From an uncultured Clostridia bacterium (lineage in GTDB: Bacteria > Bacillota > Clostridia > TANB77 > CAG-508): DNA of 28,706 nucleotides. A model generated the notes under the pieces. That model worked only from the letters and a program-made list of their open reading frames with translations. It made no database searches and was not told the origin of the DNA. Positions 9,692 through 20,272 of the stretch are shown here, in pieces. Location: the NCBI GenBank assembly GCA_934149155.1, contig CAKPDZ010000013.1, positions 1-28,706 of the forward strand, written 5' to 3'. Made by a program: the position numbers and the translations under genes. Numbering within the stretch: the first letter of the stretch is position 1; each line of letters begins with the position of its first letter.

Positions 9692-12600
9692 TTATTTATT
9701 CATAAATCTTTTCTTTATTAAGATAACTACTCCTGAAATAACTACTAATCCAACTACTGCTGAAATTATATATATTGTTGTATAATTTGTTGTACCAGTT
9801 GGTGGTGTTATTGTTATTCTTACATTGTCGTCATCTTGTTGATGTACAATGGCACTTAAATTTGGTATATAGTTACCTGGTTGATATTCTTTAGCAACTT
9901 GTGCTCTTGTATCATCACTTACATTTTTGATTGTTCTACCAGTTTTTCCATTTAATGCTATAACTTCTACATGATTTTCATATAAATGATTTTCATCTTG
10001 ATTTGCTAGAAGTTTACTTGCATATATTGTACTTGTTTTTGTTTCACCTGGTTTTACTCCTGCAAAAGTATCTGTCATCAAACATTGTAGGTTTTGATTA
10101 TTTATTGTCTCATATGTTTGATCTTCGTCTGTATCATTTAGTTTATATGATATATATCCATTGTTCTTTAAATATTCTGCATCAATTGCTGTTCCATTAT
10201 CAAACTTAGACCAATCTTTATTATTTACACCTTCTGCATTTTCAGTCTTAAAGTCATCTCCCACATTGCAAACCATTGAAGAACTCATATAATCAACTAC
10301 TAAATCTGCAACTGCTAATGGCTCTCCTTGTTTGTCTGTTCCATAGTTATAGTAGTTTGCATTTGTTGCATAATCATAATCTTTTTCACTATTGTTTGTA
10401 AACATTATTTCATACCATACTTCTAATGTTGCACCTTGCATTAATTCTTGATCCATTTCTATTGATAGAGCTTTTTGTGCATCTATTGCAGCAAATTTAG
10501 CTGTATCTCTTTCTTCTAATCCTAATGGTTTTACATAGTTTAATTTATCTTTTCTTGGATCTCCTTCTATTAATACCTGACCATTTCCCAATGTTAATTT
10601 TACTTTAGAAATTGTTTTATTTATAACTATATCTTCTCTTGGTCTTTCTATTATACCAAAGTCAAATACTGCCCAGTTATTATCAAAATTTCCACCATTA
10701 TCATCAACTTTTGAAGTTTGGTCTTTTGTGTATTCAAGTTGTACTGCAAATTCTTTACTATATGCTGACATATTTACTTCATTATTATATGTTGAATTTT
10801 TTAATGTATCTTGTTGTAATCTTTCTTGCATATCATCTGCTGCTATTGAAACATCTACTCCTGCATCCATAGATAAATGCCACTTGTCTGTATTATTTGT
10901 TCCTGTCATTACACCTTTAACATTTGATTCTGTAATTATTGTAGATTTGTAGTTTCTTGCATTTATAAATGTTTGGCCATCTATCGTTGATTTCCCAATT
11001 GCCTCTCCGTTCATATCTGTACCTTTATCTGCATTTCCGTAAGTATATCTTACAATATAATTATCTACTACAACTCCATTGAATGAATAATTACCATTTT
11101 CGTCAGAATATGTTACTGCCGGTTTTCTGCTTGCTCCATTTTGTACTGATGAATGATCAGATTCACCTATACTGTATACATTTGCTACTTCTAATGTCTC
11201 TGGATTTAACAATTCTACTTTTACATTTTTTACACCTTTTTCATTTTCATCTTTCTGTCCATTTCCTAATCTCTCATTATCTTTTTTGCTAGCTTCTGTT
11301 TGTGTATCTTCATACACTATACCTGCCATTTGTTTATAATTAGAATCTTTCTTTAATAAGAATGATGGTGCTCTATCTGTATCATCTTCATATGTGCTTT
11401 CATCTCCTGGAACTGCATTTCCTGGTGTTGAGTCAGAGTCTAATCCAGCATATTGTTTTCCAATTCTACCTTTTACTTCTGCTGTTTCTCTTTCAGCACA
11501 TATTGTGTCTTTTCCATACTGTGTTGTAAATGAAGTAATTTCTGTATAATTTGTAAATGTAAATCCTGCATCTTGATTTTGTAATTCTTTTATTTTGCTT
11601 TGACTTACTTCAAATTCTAATTTAATTACATCTGATTGAGTTTGTGGCTGTAGCGTTATATTTACTGCATTATTTGCAACTTTAAATCCATTATTATTTC
11701 CACTTGTTTCTTTCCATCCAGCAGATGTTGAAGTTCCTGCTCCTGTATATATTGTATAATCATTTTCATAATAATTTACTATATTATTTATAGTCATAGA
11801 TAATGTATTTGATTGATTTTTTAATACAATGTCATATGTTACATATACTTTTAAATCATCAGTATTATTGTAATTTACATATGCTATATCGGCTGGATTT
11901 ACAGCTCTTGTATATGTTTGCATATATTTATTTCCAAATTTTACTGTATAATCAAATAGTTCTTCATTATTTTGAATTCCTCTATTTCCATAAATATATG
12001 TATATTCCTGATTTTTCATTACTACTCTAACTTTTTCAATATCAGATGTTAATGCTGCATCAGGTTGTTCTCTACGAGTTAATCCTAAATTCATATTGTT
12101 TATATTCCATACATAGATTTCTTGTCCACTTTGTAAACAATCTCTATGTGTAGGACCATTTGTCTCTCCAGCTGAATAATAATGTGATTGACTACCTTCT
12201 GCTGTGTTAATTTCATCACCCATTACTTCTTTTATTGATGATATTACATCATCTAAATATTCATTTGCTACATTATTTACATCTATTTTTCCATTACAAT
12301 ATACTGTAATAGTTGAACCTCCACTTGTCTTAATAGCTTTAACTATATGTGGGCCCTCTCCAACTTGACAATGATCTACACAAAATTCTTTTGTTTCTGT
12401 CCATTTATTTGTTTCTGATTCTTTCATTAAATTTCTTGTTATATTTAATGTAGATGCTGATACTGCAAGTTCTGGTGTGTAATTTGCATCAGAAATCTTT
12501 GTATTTGGTAATCCTGTTAATATTGCCTGATTTCCATCATATACTGCTTGATTTTCTACTCTATCAAATTTCTCATCTAACGCTGTTCTCTTGTTTGAAT

Positions 12601-13585
12601 CTTCCTTTCCTTTAGATGTATCACTGCTTGATAAGTTTCCGTTATATGCTACTGTTGTATATTTTAATCCATTATATTCAAATTCTATATAAGAATTGTT
12701 TATTTGATCATATTTTGTTTTATCTTTTATTCCATATGGATGGTTATATAATGCAATTGTTGTTGTTAATTTATATGCACCATTTCCATCGGTTGTTGCT
12801 GTAGCAATTTCTGTTCCATCAGAGGCTTTCCAGTGAACTTTAATTCCTTCAACTCTTAAGTCTCCTTCTTCATATTTACTATTTATCGTATTACTTTTTG
12901 AGTTTGCTATATCTTCCCAAACATATCCATTTATGTTTACATATCCTGTAACTTCTGTTTGTCCTGGTTGTGGTTCATTTGGTGGAGTATTTCCTAAAGG
13001 TTCAACTAATATCAATTGTTGCCATGATTCAACACCACAAGTTAAGTAATAAATTTTAACATGATATTCATTTATTTTTGCCGCAGCTTTTGCCTGAGCT
13101 ATATATCTATTAGTACTATTATCTGATATACTAGTATTTGCATCATATTTTACACAATCATATTTGGCTCCAACACTATCAATCCAAGTATTCCAAAATC
13201 CATATAAAGCTTTTTGTGCTGCATTATAGTTATCATCTGATCCATATCCTTGTGTTAATGCTCCTCCTAAAATTGCAGCTAAAGTTCCATTATCTTCATT
13301 ATCAGAAGTAATAACTCCTTTACTACTATTAATAACTTTATTTCCCTGTATTTCTATCCAGTTACGAACAGTATATGTTTTTGCTTTTTTCATTTTTTTG
13401 CCATGTGCAACACAATAAATATTATCAGCTCCAGACATTGTACTATATCCAATTGATTTTGTACTTCCAACTCCAAGCCCCTCTGTACTTTCATGAGTAA
13501 GTGCAGATGATTTATTTGCCATACCTAGTATTATTGAAAAACTTATAATTATTATTGTTAATATACTTTTCTTAATTTTACTCAT
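9692..13585 (-). CDS. P2: secreted thioester-domain and SdrD/Cna-B-like surface protein, TPPTG C-terminus
   Basis: This 1297-residue protein has a signal peptide (about 1-28, likely cut after SSA). Residues 55-135 look like a TQXA/thioester domain: Cys58 in YCVAHG and Gln124 in AQKALYGFW match the Cys and Gln that form the internal thioester in such adhesins. An SdrD-B-like domain follows (NINGYVWED, near 215). Next is a Cys-containing insert (about 388-500: FCVDHC, YCNG, RDC), then long beta-rich regions and another SdrD-like domain with QMAGIVYEDTQTE. The end is TPPTG, hydrophobic segment, KKRFMNK, as in a sorting signal. It starts 4 bases after the P1 stop. Its AGGAGG is formed by the last two Arg codons of P1, so translation is probably coupled. 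Expected at the cell wall, possibly binding host surfaces covalently; the target is unknown. Confidence 0.85.
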   Translation of the reverse strand: MSKIKKSILTIIIISFSIILGMANKSSALTHESTEGLGVGSTKSIGYSTMSGADNIYCVAHGKKMKKAKTYTVRNWIEIQGNKVINSSKGVITSDNEDNGTLAAILGGALTQGYGSDDNYNAAQKALYGFWNTWIDSVGAKYDCVKYDANTSISDNSTNRYIAQAKAAAKINEYHVKIYYLTCGVESWQQLILVEPLGNTPPNEPQPGQTEVTGYVNINGYVWEDIANSKSNTINSKYEEGDLRVEGIKVHWKASDGTEIATATTDGNGAYKLTTTIALYNHPYGIKDKTKYDQINNSYIEFEYNGLKYTTVAYNGNLSSSDTSKGKEDSNKRTALDEKFDRVENQAVYDGNQAILTGLPNTKISDANYTPELAVSASTLNITRNLMKESETNKWTETKEFCVDHCQVGEGPHIVKAIKTSGGSTITVYCNGKIDVNNVANEYLDDVISSIKEVMGDEINTAEGSQSHYYSAGETNGPTHRDCLQSGQEIYVWNINNMNLGLTRREQPDAALTSDIEKVRVVMKNQEYTYIYGNRGIQNNEELFDYTVKFGNKYMQTYTRAVNPADIAYVNYNNTDDLKVYVTYDIVLKNQSNTLSMTINNIVNYYENDYTIYTGAGTSTSAGWKETSGNNNGFKVANNAVNITLQPQTQSDVIKLEFEVSQSKIKELQNQDAGFTFTNYTEITSFTTQYGKDTICAERETAEVKGRIGKQYAGLDSDSTPGNAVPGDESTYEDDTDRAPSFLLKKDSNYKQMAGIVYEDTQTEASKKDNERLGNGQKDENEKGVKNVKVELLNPETLEVANVYSIGESDHSSVQNGASRKPAVTYSDENGNYSFNGVVVDNYIVRYTYGNADKGTDMNGEAIGKSTIDGQTFINARNYKSTIITESNVKGVMTGTNNTDKWHLSMDAGVDVSIAADDMQERLQQDTLKNSTYNNEVNMSAYSKEFAVQLEYTKDQTSKVDDNGGNFDNNWAVFDFGIIERPREDIVINKTISKVKLTLGNGQVLIEGDPRKDKLNYVKPLGLEERDTAKFAAIDAQKALSIEMDQELMQGATLEVWYEIMFTNNSEKDYDYATNANYYNYGTDKQGEPLAVADLVVDYMSSSMVCNVGDDFKTENAEGVNNKDWSKFDNGTAIDAEYLKNNGYISYKLNDTDEDQTYETINNQNLQCLMTDTFAGVKPGETKTSTIYASKLLANQDENHLYENHVEVIALNGKTGRTIKNVSDDTRAQVAKEYQPGNYIPNLSAIVHQQDDDNVRITITPPTGTTNYTTIYIISAVVGLVVISGVVILIKKRFMNK

Positions 13586-13589
13586 AGGA

Positions 13590-16500
13590 TTACCTCCTTT
13601 CCTTTTTAATTCTTATTATATTATTTTTAATCATTAATCTAATTGCAATTGCAATTAATACTGTATTTATCATTATTAAAATTATATATGCTGTTATTCT
13701 TCCACCTGTTGAAATACCTATAATAACATCTGCTGATCCTAAATCATTTTCACCTGATATACTATTATTTGGTGTTGAGTTTACATCTGAAATTCCATAT
13801 TCATTATAATCTTCTGCAATTTCTGCTCTATTATTAACAACACCTGTATTTTCATTTGTCATTGTTTTTGTTAATACTAATTTAACCTCTTTTGTTTCAC
13901 CTGGATTAATTGTTTCATTTGCAAACTTCTTAGTATATAATTCATTTCCTGATAAATACCAATCTGGATTTAATTCAGAATTAAATGATAATCCATTTGA
14001 TAAATAATCTACTATACTATTTGCACATCCTGCAACTTCTCCATTATTTTTAACTTTAATAGTATATTCTAATACTACTACTGAACCACTTACTCTTTTT
14101 CTGTTTATTTCTACTTTAGCAAATGTAGAATCATTATAATCATATGTTTTTGTACCTTTACTATTTTGTATTGATATTCTACTAATATATTTATCTAATT
14201 GTAAGTCAAATGATTTTTTCTCTTTTAAACCAATATTTACATTAGATATATTATCTTCTAAATTAATAGTATCTGTTACTGCATAAGATTTTTCTTCTCC
14301 ATTTATTGTAATATTTTTAAATACTACTTTTGAATTAATACTGTCATCTACACCATCTTTTAAGTAATATGTTGGTTCATATTTATTTGTATCATATTCA
14401 AATAATACTATATATTGTCCGTTTGGTATTTTTGTAAAAGCATATTCACCATTTTCGTTTGTTGTTGTTTCAATTATATTTCCATCATTATCCTTTTGAT
14501 AATCATTTGTATTTACATTATATAATCTAACTTTAATGTCACTTAATACTTGTTCATCATTATCTTTAGCACCATTTAAATTTGAATCTAACCATGCTTT
14601 ACCGTTTATAACATTTTTTATGTTTTCTGCAGTAATTTTTAATATATGTGTTACTTCTTCTGATGTTGATTTAGTTGTTTCATTTATTTTTGCTTCAGCT
14701 TTATTTGTTATTGTTACTGCATCAATATTTGTTGATGAATTTTTTACAACAGCTACTATTTTTAGTGTTGTATTTTCTCCTGCATTAAGACCCACTTGAT
14801 ATGACACATTATTATCTATACTTGAAATATATGTATCAGTTTTAGCAGTTTCTGTTGTTTGCATTACAACTTGTCCATTTTCATATATTGCTTGTATTTC
14901 AAAATAATCTGATACTTTATCTACAATTTCAATTGTTGATTTACTATCACCTGTATTTTCCACATTAATATTGTATTCTACTATATCCCCCTCTTTTATA
15001 TATGCTTTATCTTGAGGACTAGTTAGAGATATTTTTGCATCAATCTTTGGTAATGTTGCTCCTATTTTATTTGATCTATATGTATTACCATTTTTATCTT
15101 TTACTATTGCCATTGCTTCTAACTTTTCAGCATTATTATTGATATTTCCTTCAAATTTAAACCATGTATATCCATTTGCAGGAACTTTATCTACATCTAT
15201 TATAGATGGTATCTCATCATTTGCTAAATATTGTGTTTCCGTAGTTAAAATTGTTGTTTTAAAATTTTCATTTAATAATTGTAATTGTAATTCACTAATA
15301 TCTTGATTAGAAACATTTTCTATAAATGCTATATATTCTGCAGTTCCACCTTGTTTTAGTTGAACTCCTTCTTCAGCAATTTCTTTAATTGTAACCCTAA
15401 TATTAGAAGGTTGTATTTTAATTGTTAAGTCTGAACTTTCCACATTTGTTTCATCACATGTTGCAACTGTTTTATTTGATATTTCTTTATCTGATGTTAT
15501 ATCAGATTTAGCTCTCACTTCATATGTCTTTGTATATGTTTCTCCAGCTCCAAGTGTTTGAATTGTTTCTTTTATCTCTTGTACACTTTCATCTTCTTTA
15601 TAATATGAAGCACCTGAATGTTGATATTCTTCTTCTGGTGTTACATATACTGTTCCATCTGGTACTTTTGATTTTATCTCTACATTATTTATAGTTTGTG
15701 CACCATTGTTTTTAGCTGTCATTGTATATTTTATTACTTCACCAGCTTTTATTGTATCTCCATTATTAATAATGTCATTTCCAACTTGTGCAGAAATCTT
15801 TGATTCTATTTTAACCTCAGTTGGTGTTGCAAATCCTAGTGCAACTGATTTTGTTGTTACATTTTTATCTGAATCTGTATCATATATCACATCATATTCT
15901 GTATATGAAGTTGCATCTTTTTGTATTGGACTTGGTAATTGAATAGTATATGATGCTGTATAATAATCTTCTGCATTTAAAGTATTTAAAACTATTAAAA
16001 ATACTTTCGCATCTGCAGTTGCTGTTGTTGTCCATCCATTATCAGATTTCTTTATATCTGATGTAGCATTTGCATTTGTACTATAATATATAGTAGCATT
16101 TTGTGCATTTACGCTCTTTAATGCTGTTTGTAATGTATTTTCCTCTTCTCCTGTTATTTTAGTTCCTTTTGTTGGTAATTTTCCAAATATTTTTACATTT
16201 TTAGCATTTGAACCTGTATTATTTACTAATGCAATATCAAAGTTGACATCTTTTGCTTGATCTGCTTCTGCAACTTGGATTAGTTGCTTTTCTTCACTTA
16301 TTCCTTTTATTCCAGAAATATTATATGTATTTGAATTATACATAGTAAATAGTCCACTTGGTGCAGATATTGTAACATCTTTTTCTATTACTCCATATCC
16401 AGTTGTTCCATTATCATATTGTGTTGCATTTTCATTTGTATAAGTCATTGTTATTTTATCTTTTTTACTTGCAGCTAATTTTGATAATGTTATATCTAAG

Positions 16501-18392
16501 TTAAGTTGTAAATACAATTGTGTTGCAGCTGTTTCTGGATGTGATGTTTGTTCTCCATTTAATTTAATTTCTATTGTTTTATTAGTGTTGTCATATTTTG
16601 AACTTACTTTAAAATCATCTGCATATAATGGTGTTGCCCCATTTATTTTTACACTTTCTACTGATGATGGTAATTGAATTTTTATTGTAGGATTTTTATA
16701 TAAATCATATTGTACTCCATCTGTAATTAATTTAACCCCTAAGGTAACATCTTTATTTTCTGTCATTGTTGATAATGTATCTTTATTTATTGTAAATTCT
16801 GCTTTTGATACAGTATCTCTCACTTCTAATGTAGATTCACTAGAATTTGAAGTTATTATTGTTTCATTTTTGTCTAATCCTATTACTGTATTTTTAGTTT
16901 TTAATGTTGTCACATTTTGTATTTGTCCTAATGTATATGTATTTTCAACTATTGACTTAGTATGTCTAATTTCTAATATTCCAGTTTTTTGTAATTTTGA
17001 TGTTTCTATTTTTAATCCTTTAGTTGCATTTTGATATGTTATTACAATATCACCATTGTCATCTGCTTGTGTATCTTTATTTATATTATTAGTAGAATTT
17101 GTATCATCAGTTATAGTTATATATCCATCTTGTCCTAAAATTTCTAACATCTTTGCTTTATTAATTTTTGTTTCTACATATTTTGTATTTAGTTTCATTT
17201 CTGAACTATCTGTTGTCAAAACATCTTCAGGTTCTTCTACTTTCATTTTTTCCTGTGTCTTAGTATTTGTTATTCTTATTTTTGTAGTTGTACTATAATC
17301 TGCATTTACATTTGATGCTATTTGTCCTTTATAAATACCATCTGAAGTAATTTGTGATTCTGATGTTATAACCCCATTAAGTTCTTGGTTTTCTATACCT
17401 TTTACATATTTAGCTGTATATTTTGTTTCTGAATTATGAACTATAATTTCAGAATTTGCATTTATTTCTATTTTGTTAGCATCAACACTTTCATCATATA
17501 TATATGTAACAACTAATTCATCATAAGCATTTTTATTCCATTTAATTGTACTGTCTTCATTTTTTAATGTTATTGTAATTTTGTTATCTTCATTTTTCCA
17601 TTCTTGATTTGTTAATGTAGTTTTTCCGTTAGTTGCCATTGTTCCTAATGAAATAACCTCTACATTTTCTGGTGCTTTTTCACTTAATTCTGGAACATCT
17701 ACATTTATTGTAGTTTGCTTTATTGGATATTGATTATCTGATAATCTTGATTTAACCAATACCTGTATTACTCTTTTATTTTCATTATCTATTTTAAATA
17801 CTTTGTTTGTTATTATATCAGTTGTTAATTCTGCTCCAGCACTTTGATCTGCTTCTAAGTTTAAATTAACAGATTTTGTAGAATCTATCTTTAAACCTTT
17901 ATATGAAGTTTCCATATATGTACCTGTTAATTTCAAATCAGAAGCTTGCACTAATGATTCTTCTGTTAGTGTATCACCTATTGCTGGCTCGATATCTAAT
18001 TCTATTGTTTCTGTAGTTCCTGCATTAATTTGTTTTAAATTAACTGTATTTCCATCAATACTTGCAATTGAATCAGATAAAATAGTGTTTTTTATATTAA
18101 AATTACTATTTTGTAATTCTAATTTTGCATTGCTTAAATATCCTTCATTTTTTACTGTAATTTCTGCATATAATTTTAGGTTTTCATTTTTTATACTTGT
18201 ATCAAATTTTTCAACTTTTTCTTCTTTAGAATTTTTGAAATATGCAGAAAATCCGATGTTTTTATTATTGGTTAAATTACTTGATTCTGCAGCGTAACTT
18301 ATTAAATTTGAACCTAATATTGAAAAATCTGCTGACATTATAGTTATTATCATTAATATTGCTATAATTCTTTTTAATACTTTTTTCTCCAT
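13590..18392 (-). CDS. P1: secreted DUF11/SdrD-like surface protein, membrane anchored
   Basis: This 1600-residue protein has a signal peptide (about 1-34, likely cut after SYA). It then has a long extracellular region of beta-sandwich repeats; DUF11-like segments are clearest near 872 (KAGEVIKYTMTAKNNG) and 1130 (KEGDIVEYNINVENTG). An SdrD-B-like domain lies at about 1261-1387 (NGKAWLDSNLNGAKDNDE), followed by another DUF11-like module (YTIKVKNNGEV). The C-terminus is a hydrophobic helix with a basic tail ending KKERR. It lacks the TPPTG seen in P2 and P3, so it is probably membrane anchored. It starts 28 bases after the VanW gene with AGGAGG seven bases upstream. The region from the SdrD-like domain to the end aligns with the middle of P3 (FDL..KYI, KTYDY, FAKVE, SELN.(D/E)WY). 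Function inferred: adhesin or scaffold partner of P2. Confidence 0.85.
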   Translation of the reverse strand: MEKKVLKRIIAILMIITIMSADFSILGSNLISYAAESSNLTNNKNIGFSAYFKNSKEEKVEKFDTSIKNENLKLYAEITVKNEGYLSNAKLELQNSNFNIKNTILSDSIASIDGNTVNLKQINAGTTETIELDIEPAIGDTLTEESLVQASDLKLTGTYMETSYKGLKIDSTKSVNLNLEADQSAGAELTTDIITNKVFKIDNENKRVIQVLVKSRLSDNQYPIKQTTINVDVPELSEKAPENVEVISLGTMATNGKTTLTNQEWKNEDNKITITLKNEDSTIKWNKNAYDELVVTYIYDESVDANKIEINANSEIIVHNSETKYTAKYVKGIENQELNGVITSESQITSDGIYKGQIASNVNADYSTTTKIRITNTKTQEKMKVEEPEDVLTTDSSEMKLNTKYVETKINKAKMLEILGQDGYITITDDTNSTNNINKDTQADDNGDIVITYQNATKGLKIETSKLQKTGILEIRHTKSIVENTYTLGQIQNVTTLKTKNTVIGLDKNETIITSNSSESTLEVRDTVSKAEFTINKDTLSTMTENKDVTLGVKLITDGVQYDLYKNPTIKIQLPSSVESVKINGATPLYADDFKVSSKYDNTNKTIEIKLNGEQTSHPETAATQLYLQLNLDITLSKLAASKKDKITMTYTNENATQYDNGTTGYGVIEKDVTISAPSGLFTMYNSNTYNISGIKGISEEKQLIQVAEADQAKDVNFDIALVNNTGSNAKNVKIFGKLPTKGTKITGEEENTLQTALKSVNAQNATIYYSTNANATSDIKKSDNGWTTTATADAKVFLIVLNTLNAEDYYTASYTIQLPSPIQKDATSYTEYDVIYDTDSDKNVTTKSVALGFATPTEVKIESKISAQVGNDIINNGDTIKAGEVIKYTMTAKNNGAQTINNVEIKSKVPDGTVYVTPEEEYQHSGASYYKEDESVQEIKETIQTLGAGETYTKTYEVRAKSDITSDKEISNKTVATCDETNVESSDLTIKIQPSNIRVTIKEIAEEGVQLKQGGTAEYIAFIENVSNQDISELQLQLLNENFKTTILTTETQYLANDEIPSIIDVDKVPANGYTWFKFEGNINNNAEKLEAMAIVKDKNGNTYRSNKIGATLPKIDAKISLTSPQDKAYIKEGDIVEYNINVENTGDSKSTIEIVDKVSDYFEIQAIYENGQVVMQTTETAKTDTYISSIDNNVSYQVGLNAGENTTLKIVAVVKNSSTNIDAVTITNKAEAKINETTKSTSEEVTHILKITAENIKNVINGKAWLDSNLNGAKDNDEQVLSDIKVRLYNVNTNDYQKDNDGNIIETTTNENGEYAFTKIPNGQYIVLFEYDTNKYEPTYYLKDGVDDSINSKVVFKNITINGEEKSYAVTDTINLEDNISNVNIGLKEKKSFDLQLDKYISRISIQNSKGTKTYDYNDSTFAKVEINRKRVSGSVVVLEYTIKVKNNGEVAGCANSIVDYLSNGLSFNSELNPDWYLSGNELYTKKFANETINPGETKEVKLVLTKTMTNENTGVVNNRAEIAEDYNEYGISDVNSTPNNSISGENDLGSADVIIGISTGGRITAYIILIMINTVLIAIAIRLMIKNNIIRIKKERR

Positions 18393-18420
18393 TTCTATAC
18401 CTCCTATATTTTATTTTTTA

Positions 18421-20064
18421 TTATGGTCCAATATGAACTATTCTTTGCATTGCATTGTATGTATCTCTTGATAATAATGTTGTTGAAACAACCTGACCAT
18501 TTAATTTTTTAACTTTATATGCCTCTACTTTTCTTCCTTCACTTCCAGCTTGAACTACTTTTTGTTGTCCTGGAGCCAAACTTGAATCTGTAACATATTG
18601 TATTTTAGGTTCTATTGTTGCAATTTTTTTTGTTTCTATTGAAATATCATATTCAACTTCTTCTTTAATTCCCCATACTTGTATTGTTGCAACTCCACCT
18701 TGTACTGTTGCTGTTATTCTTACTGGATATTTTCTTGAGTTTACAAATTTAAAATCTTGAGACCCCCATACTACAGTTGCATCTTTTCCTGCAGGTACAT
18801 ATGATGTTACAAATTGATGATTTCTCCTTGTTGTTATATCTAAATTTGCCATTACTACTGCATCATATAATGTAGAAGATATCTGGCAAATTCCACCGCC
18901 TAATCCATCTACAACAGCTCCATTAGAATATGTCGCCGCCATTTTATATCCTGAGTTTATTGTTCTTTCTCCAACAACTGCATTATAAGAAAATTCTTCG
19001 TTTGGTAATAATACTGTTCCATTTATCTTATTTGCAGCTAATCTTAAGTTTGTTGTTCTATCTGCATTTCCTGCATTATATTTTGTAGAAAATGTTGATA
19101 TTAAATCTGGGAAAGCTTCTGTTCCAATATCTTTAACTGTTTTACTTGGCTTTGTTATTTTTAATTGAATAACATATTCATCTTTTTCTTCTGAAAGTAT
19201 TGCATTTGCTTGTTCTACATCAAAATCAATCCCTTCTTCTTCTGGATAAACTGTAAATGGATTTGTAGTATAATACGCATCTTTTACTTCTTTATAAACT
19301 TCCTCATGTATCTTGTTTATATCTATTTTTTCTGGGGTATCTTCACTCATTGGTATTTCTATTTTTTCTTCTTCTGAGTCATCATTTAAAATTTGTTGTA
19401 TGTCAGTTAATAATTGTTCATCATTTACTTTTACACCTTTTTTTCCTGCAGTTATTATTAACTGTTCTTTTTCTATATAATAACTTGGTTGTACTACAGA
19501 ATCGTCTATACTGTTGTTTATATTTTGTGCAATTTGTTTTATAGTATCACTATCTAAAGTCACATTTACTTTTATATTTTTTCCTTTATTCCATGTTTTT
19601 AATATTTCAAAATTATTTTGTATTACATTTCCACTTCTGCCTATATTATAAGCCTGATCTACTGCATCTTGAATTTGATATTTTACTTCTAAAGCTTCAT
19701 ATGTAATAGATGTTTCATATTCTCCATGTGTTAAATATATTTCTTTTTCTCCTCTTACTCCATAAATGTTATTTAATCTTTCAATAGCTTCTTCTTTGGT
19801 CAGTTTTGAAACATCTACTTCATTTATCATTATTCCTTTTAGAATCTTAGGATTCTTAATATTTATTACAGCAAAAATGGTAGAGAATAAAGCTATTAAT
19901 ATTACTAATGTAGCTATTATAACTAATACTATCCATATTTTCGTATGATTTTTTGGTTCTATTTCTTCTATATTCTCTACTTCATCTACTACAATTTCTT
20001 CCTTTTCTATTTCTTCAATTTCACTTTTTTGATTTTCTTTTGTTTCATTTTTTATTTCTTCCAT
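18421..20064 (-). CDS. VanW family protein with peptidoglycan-binding-like and G5 domains
   Basis: A 547-residue protein with an acidic cytoplasmic N-terminus (1-40), one membrane helix (about 43-68) and then a YoaR/PG_binding_4-like region (GIMINEVDVSKLTKEEAIERL). A VanW domain follows at about 326-461 (NRTTNLRLAANKINGT-type block; GGGICQISSTLYDAV; RNHQF; VVWGSQDFKF), and a C-terminal G5 domain ends at about 535. VanW proteins are envelope proteins found beside vancomycin-resistance and cell-wall genes; their exact activity is not settled, and no van resistance genes are visible here. The reading frame extends to 20103, but ATG 20064 is preferred. It follows AAAGGAG, and the longer start would lie upstream of the predicted transcript start. 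It is first in an operon with P1 and P2, suggesting a role in wall attachment or export of them. Confidence 0.88.
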   Translation of the reverse strand: MEEIKNETKENQKSEIEEIEKEEIVVDEVENIEEIEPKNHTKIWIVLVIIATLVILIALFSTIFAVINIKNPKILKGIMINEVDVSKLTKEEAIERLNNIYGVRGEKEIYLTHGEYETSITYEALEVKYQIQDAVDQAYNIGRSGNVIQNNFEILKTWNKGKNIKVNVTLDSDTIKQIAQNINNSIDDSVVQPSYYIEKEQLIITAGKKGVKVNDEQLLTDIQQILNDDSEEEKIEIPMSEDTPEKIDINKIHEEVYKEVKDAYYTTNPFTVYPEEEGIDFDVEQANAILSEEKDEYVIQLKITKPSKTVKDIGTEAFPDLISTFSTKYNAGNADRTTNLRLAANKINGTVLLPNEEFSYNAVVGERTINSGYKMAATYSNGAVVDGLGGGICQISSTLYDAVVMANLDITTRRNHQFVTSYVPAGKDATVVWGSQDFKFVNSRKYPVRITATVQGGVATIQVWGIKEEVEYDISIETKKIATIEPKIQYVTDSSLAPGQQKVVQAGSEGRKVEAYKVKKLNGQVVSTTLLSRDTYNAMQRIVHIGP

Positions 20065-20091
20065 ATTTTTACTCCTTTTACCTCTTATTAT

Positions 20092-20120
20092 ATAATACCA
20101 CATTTTTCTTGATTTGACAA
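20092..20120 (-). promoter_or_regulatory. Sigma-A promoter of the VanW-P1-P2 operon
   Basis: On the minus strand TTGTCA (20120-20115) and TATTAT (20097-20092) are 17 bases apart. The predicted transcript start is near 20085, about 20 bases before ATG 20064. Confidence 0.75.
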
Positions 20121-20212
20121 TTTTTTTAAGTAATTTTCTTTAATAATATATATGTTTTTGAGATTTTTTTATTACTTTTTCAAAAAATTTTACATTTTTT
20201 TTGAAAAAACAC

Positions 20213-20241
20213 TTGAATATTGTAAAATTTAATAATATAAT
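20213..20241 (+). promoter_or_regulatory. Sigma-A promoter of the CBM-like gene
   Basis: TTGAAT (20213-20218) and a perfect TATAAT (20236-20241) are separated by 17 bases. A start near 20248 rules out the upstream TTG start at 20201 and supports ATG 20273. Confidence 0.8.
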
Positions 20242-20272
20242 AGACCCAACAAAAGATGAAGGAGTTTTTAAA

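Noticed and set aside
20065..20103. Longer start of the VanW gene
   Set aside because: It lies upstream of the predicted transcript start, and ATG 20064 has the clear AAAGGAG.
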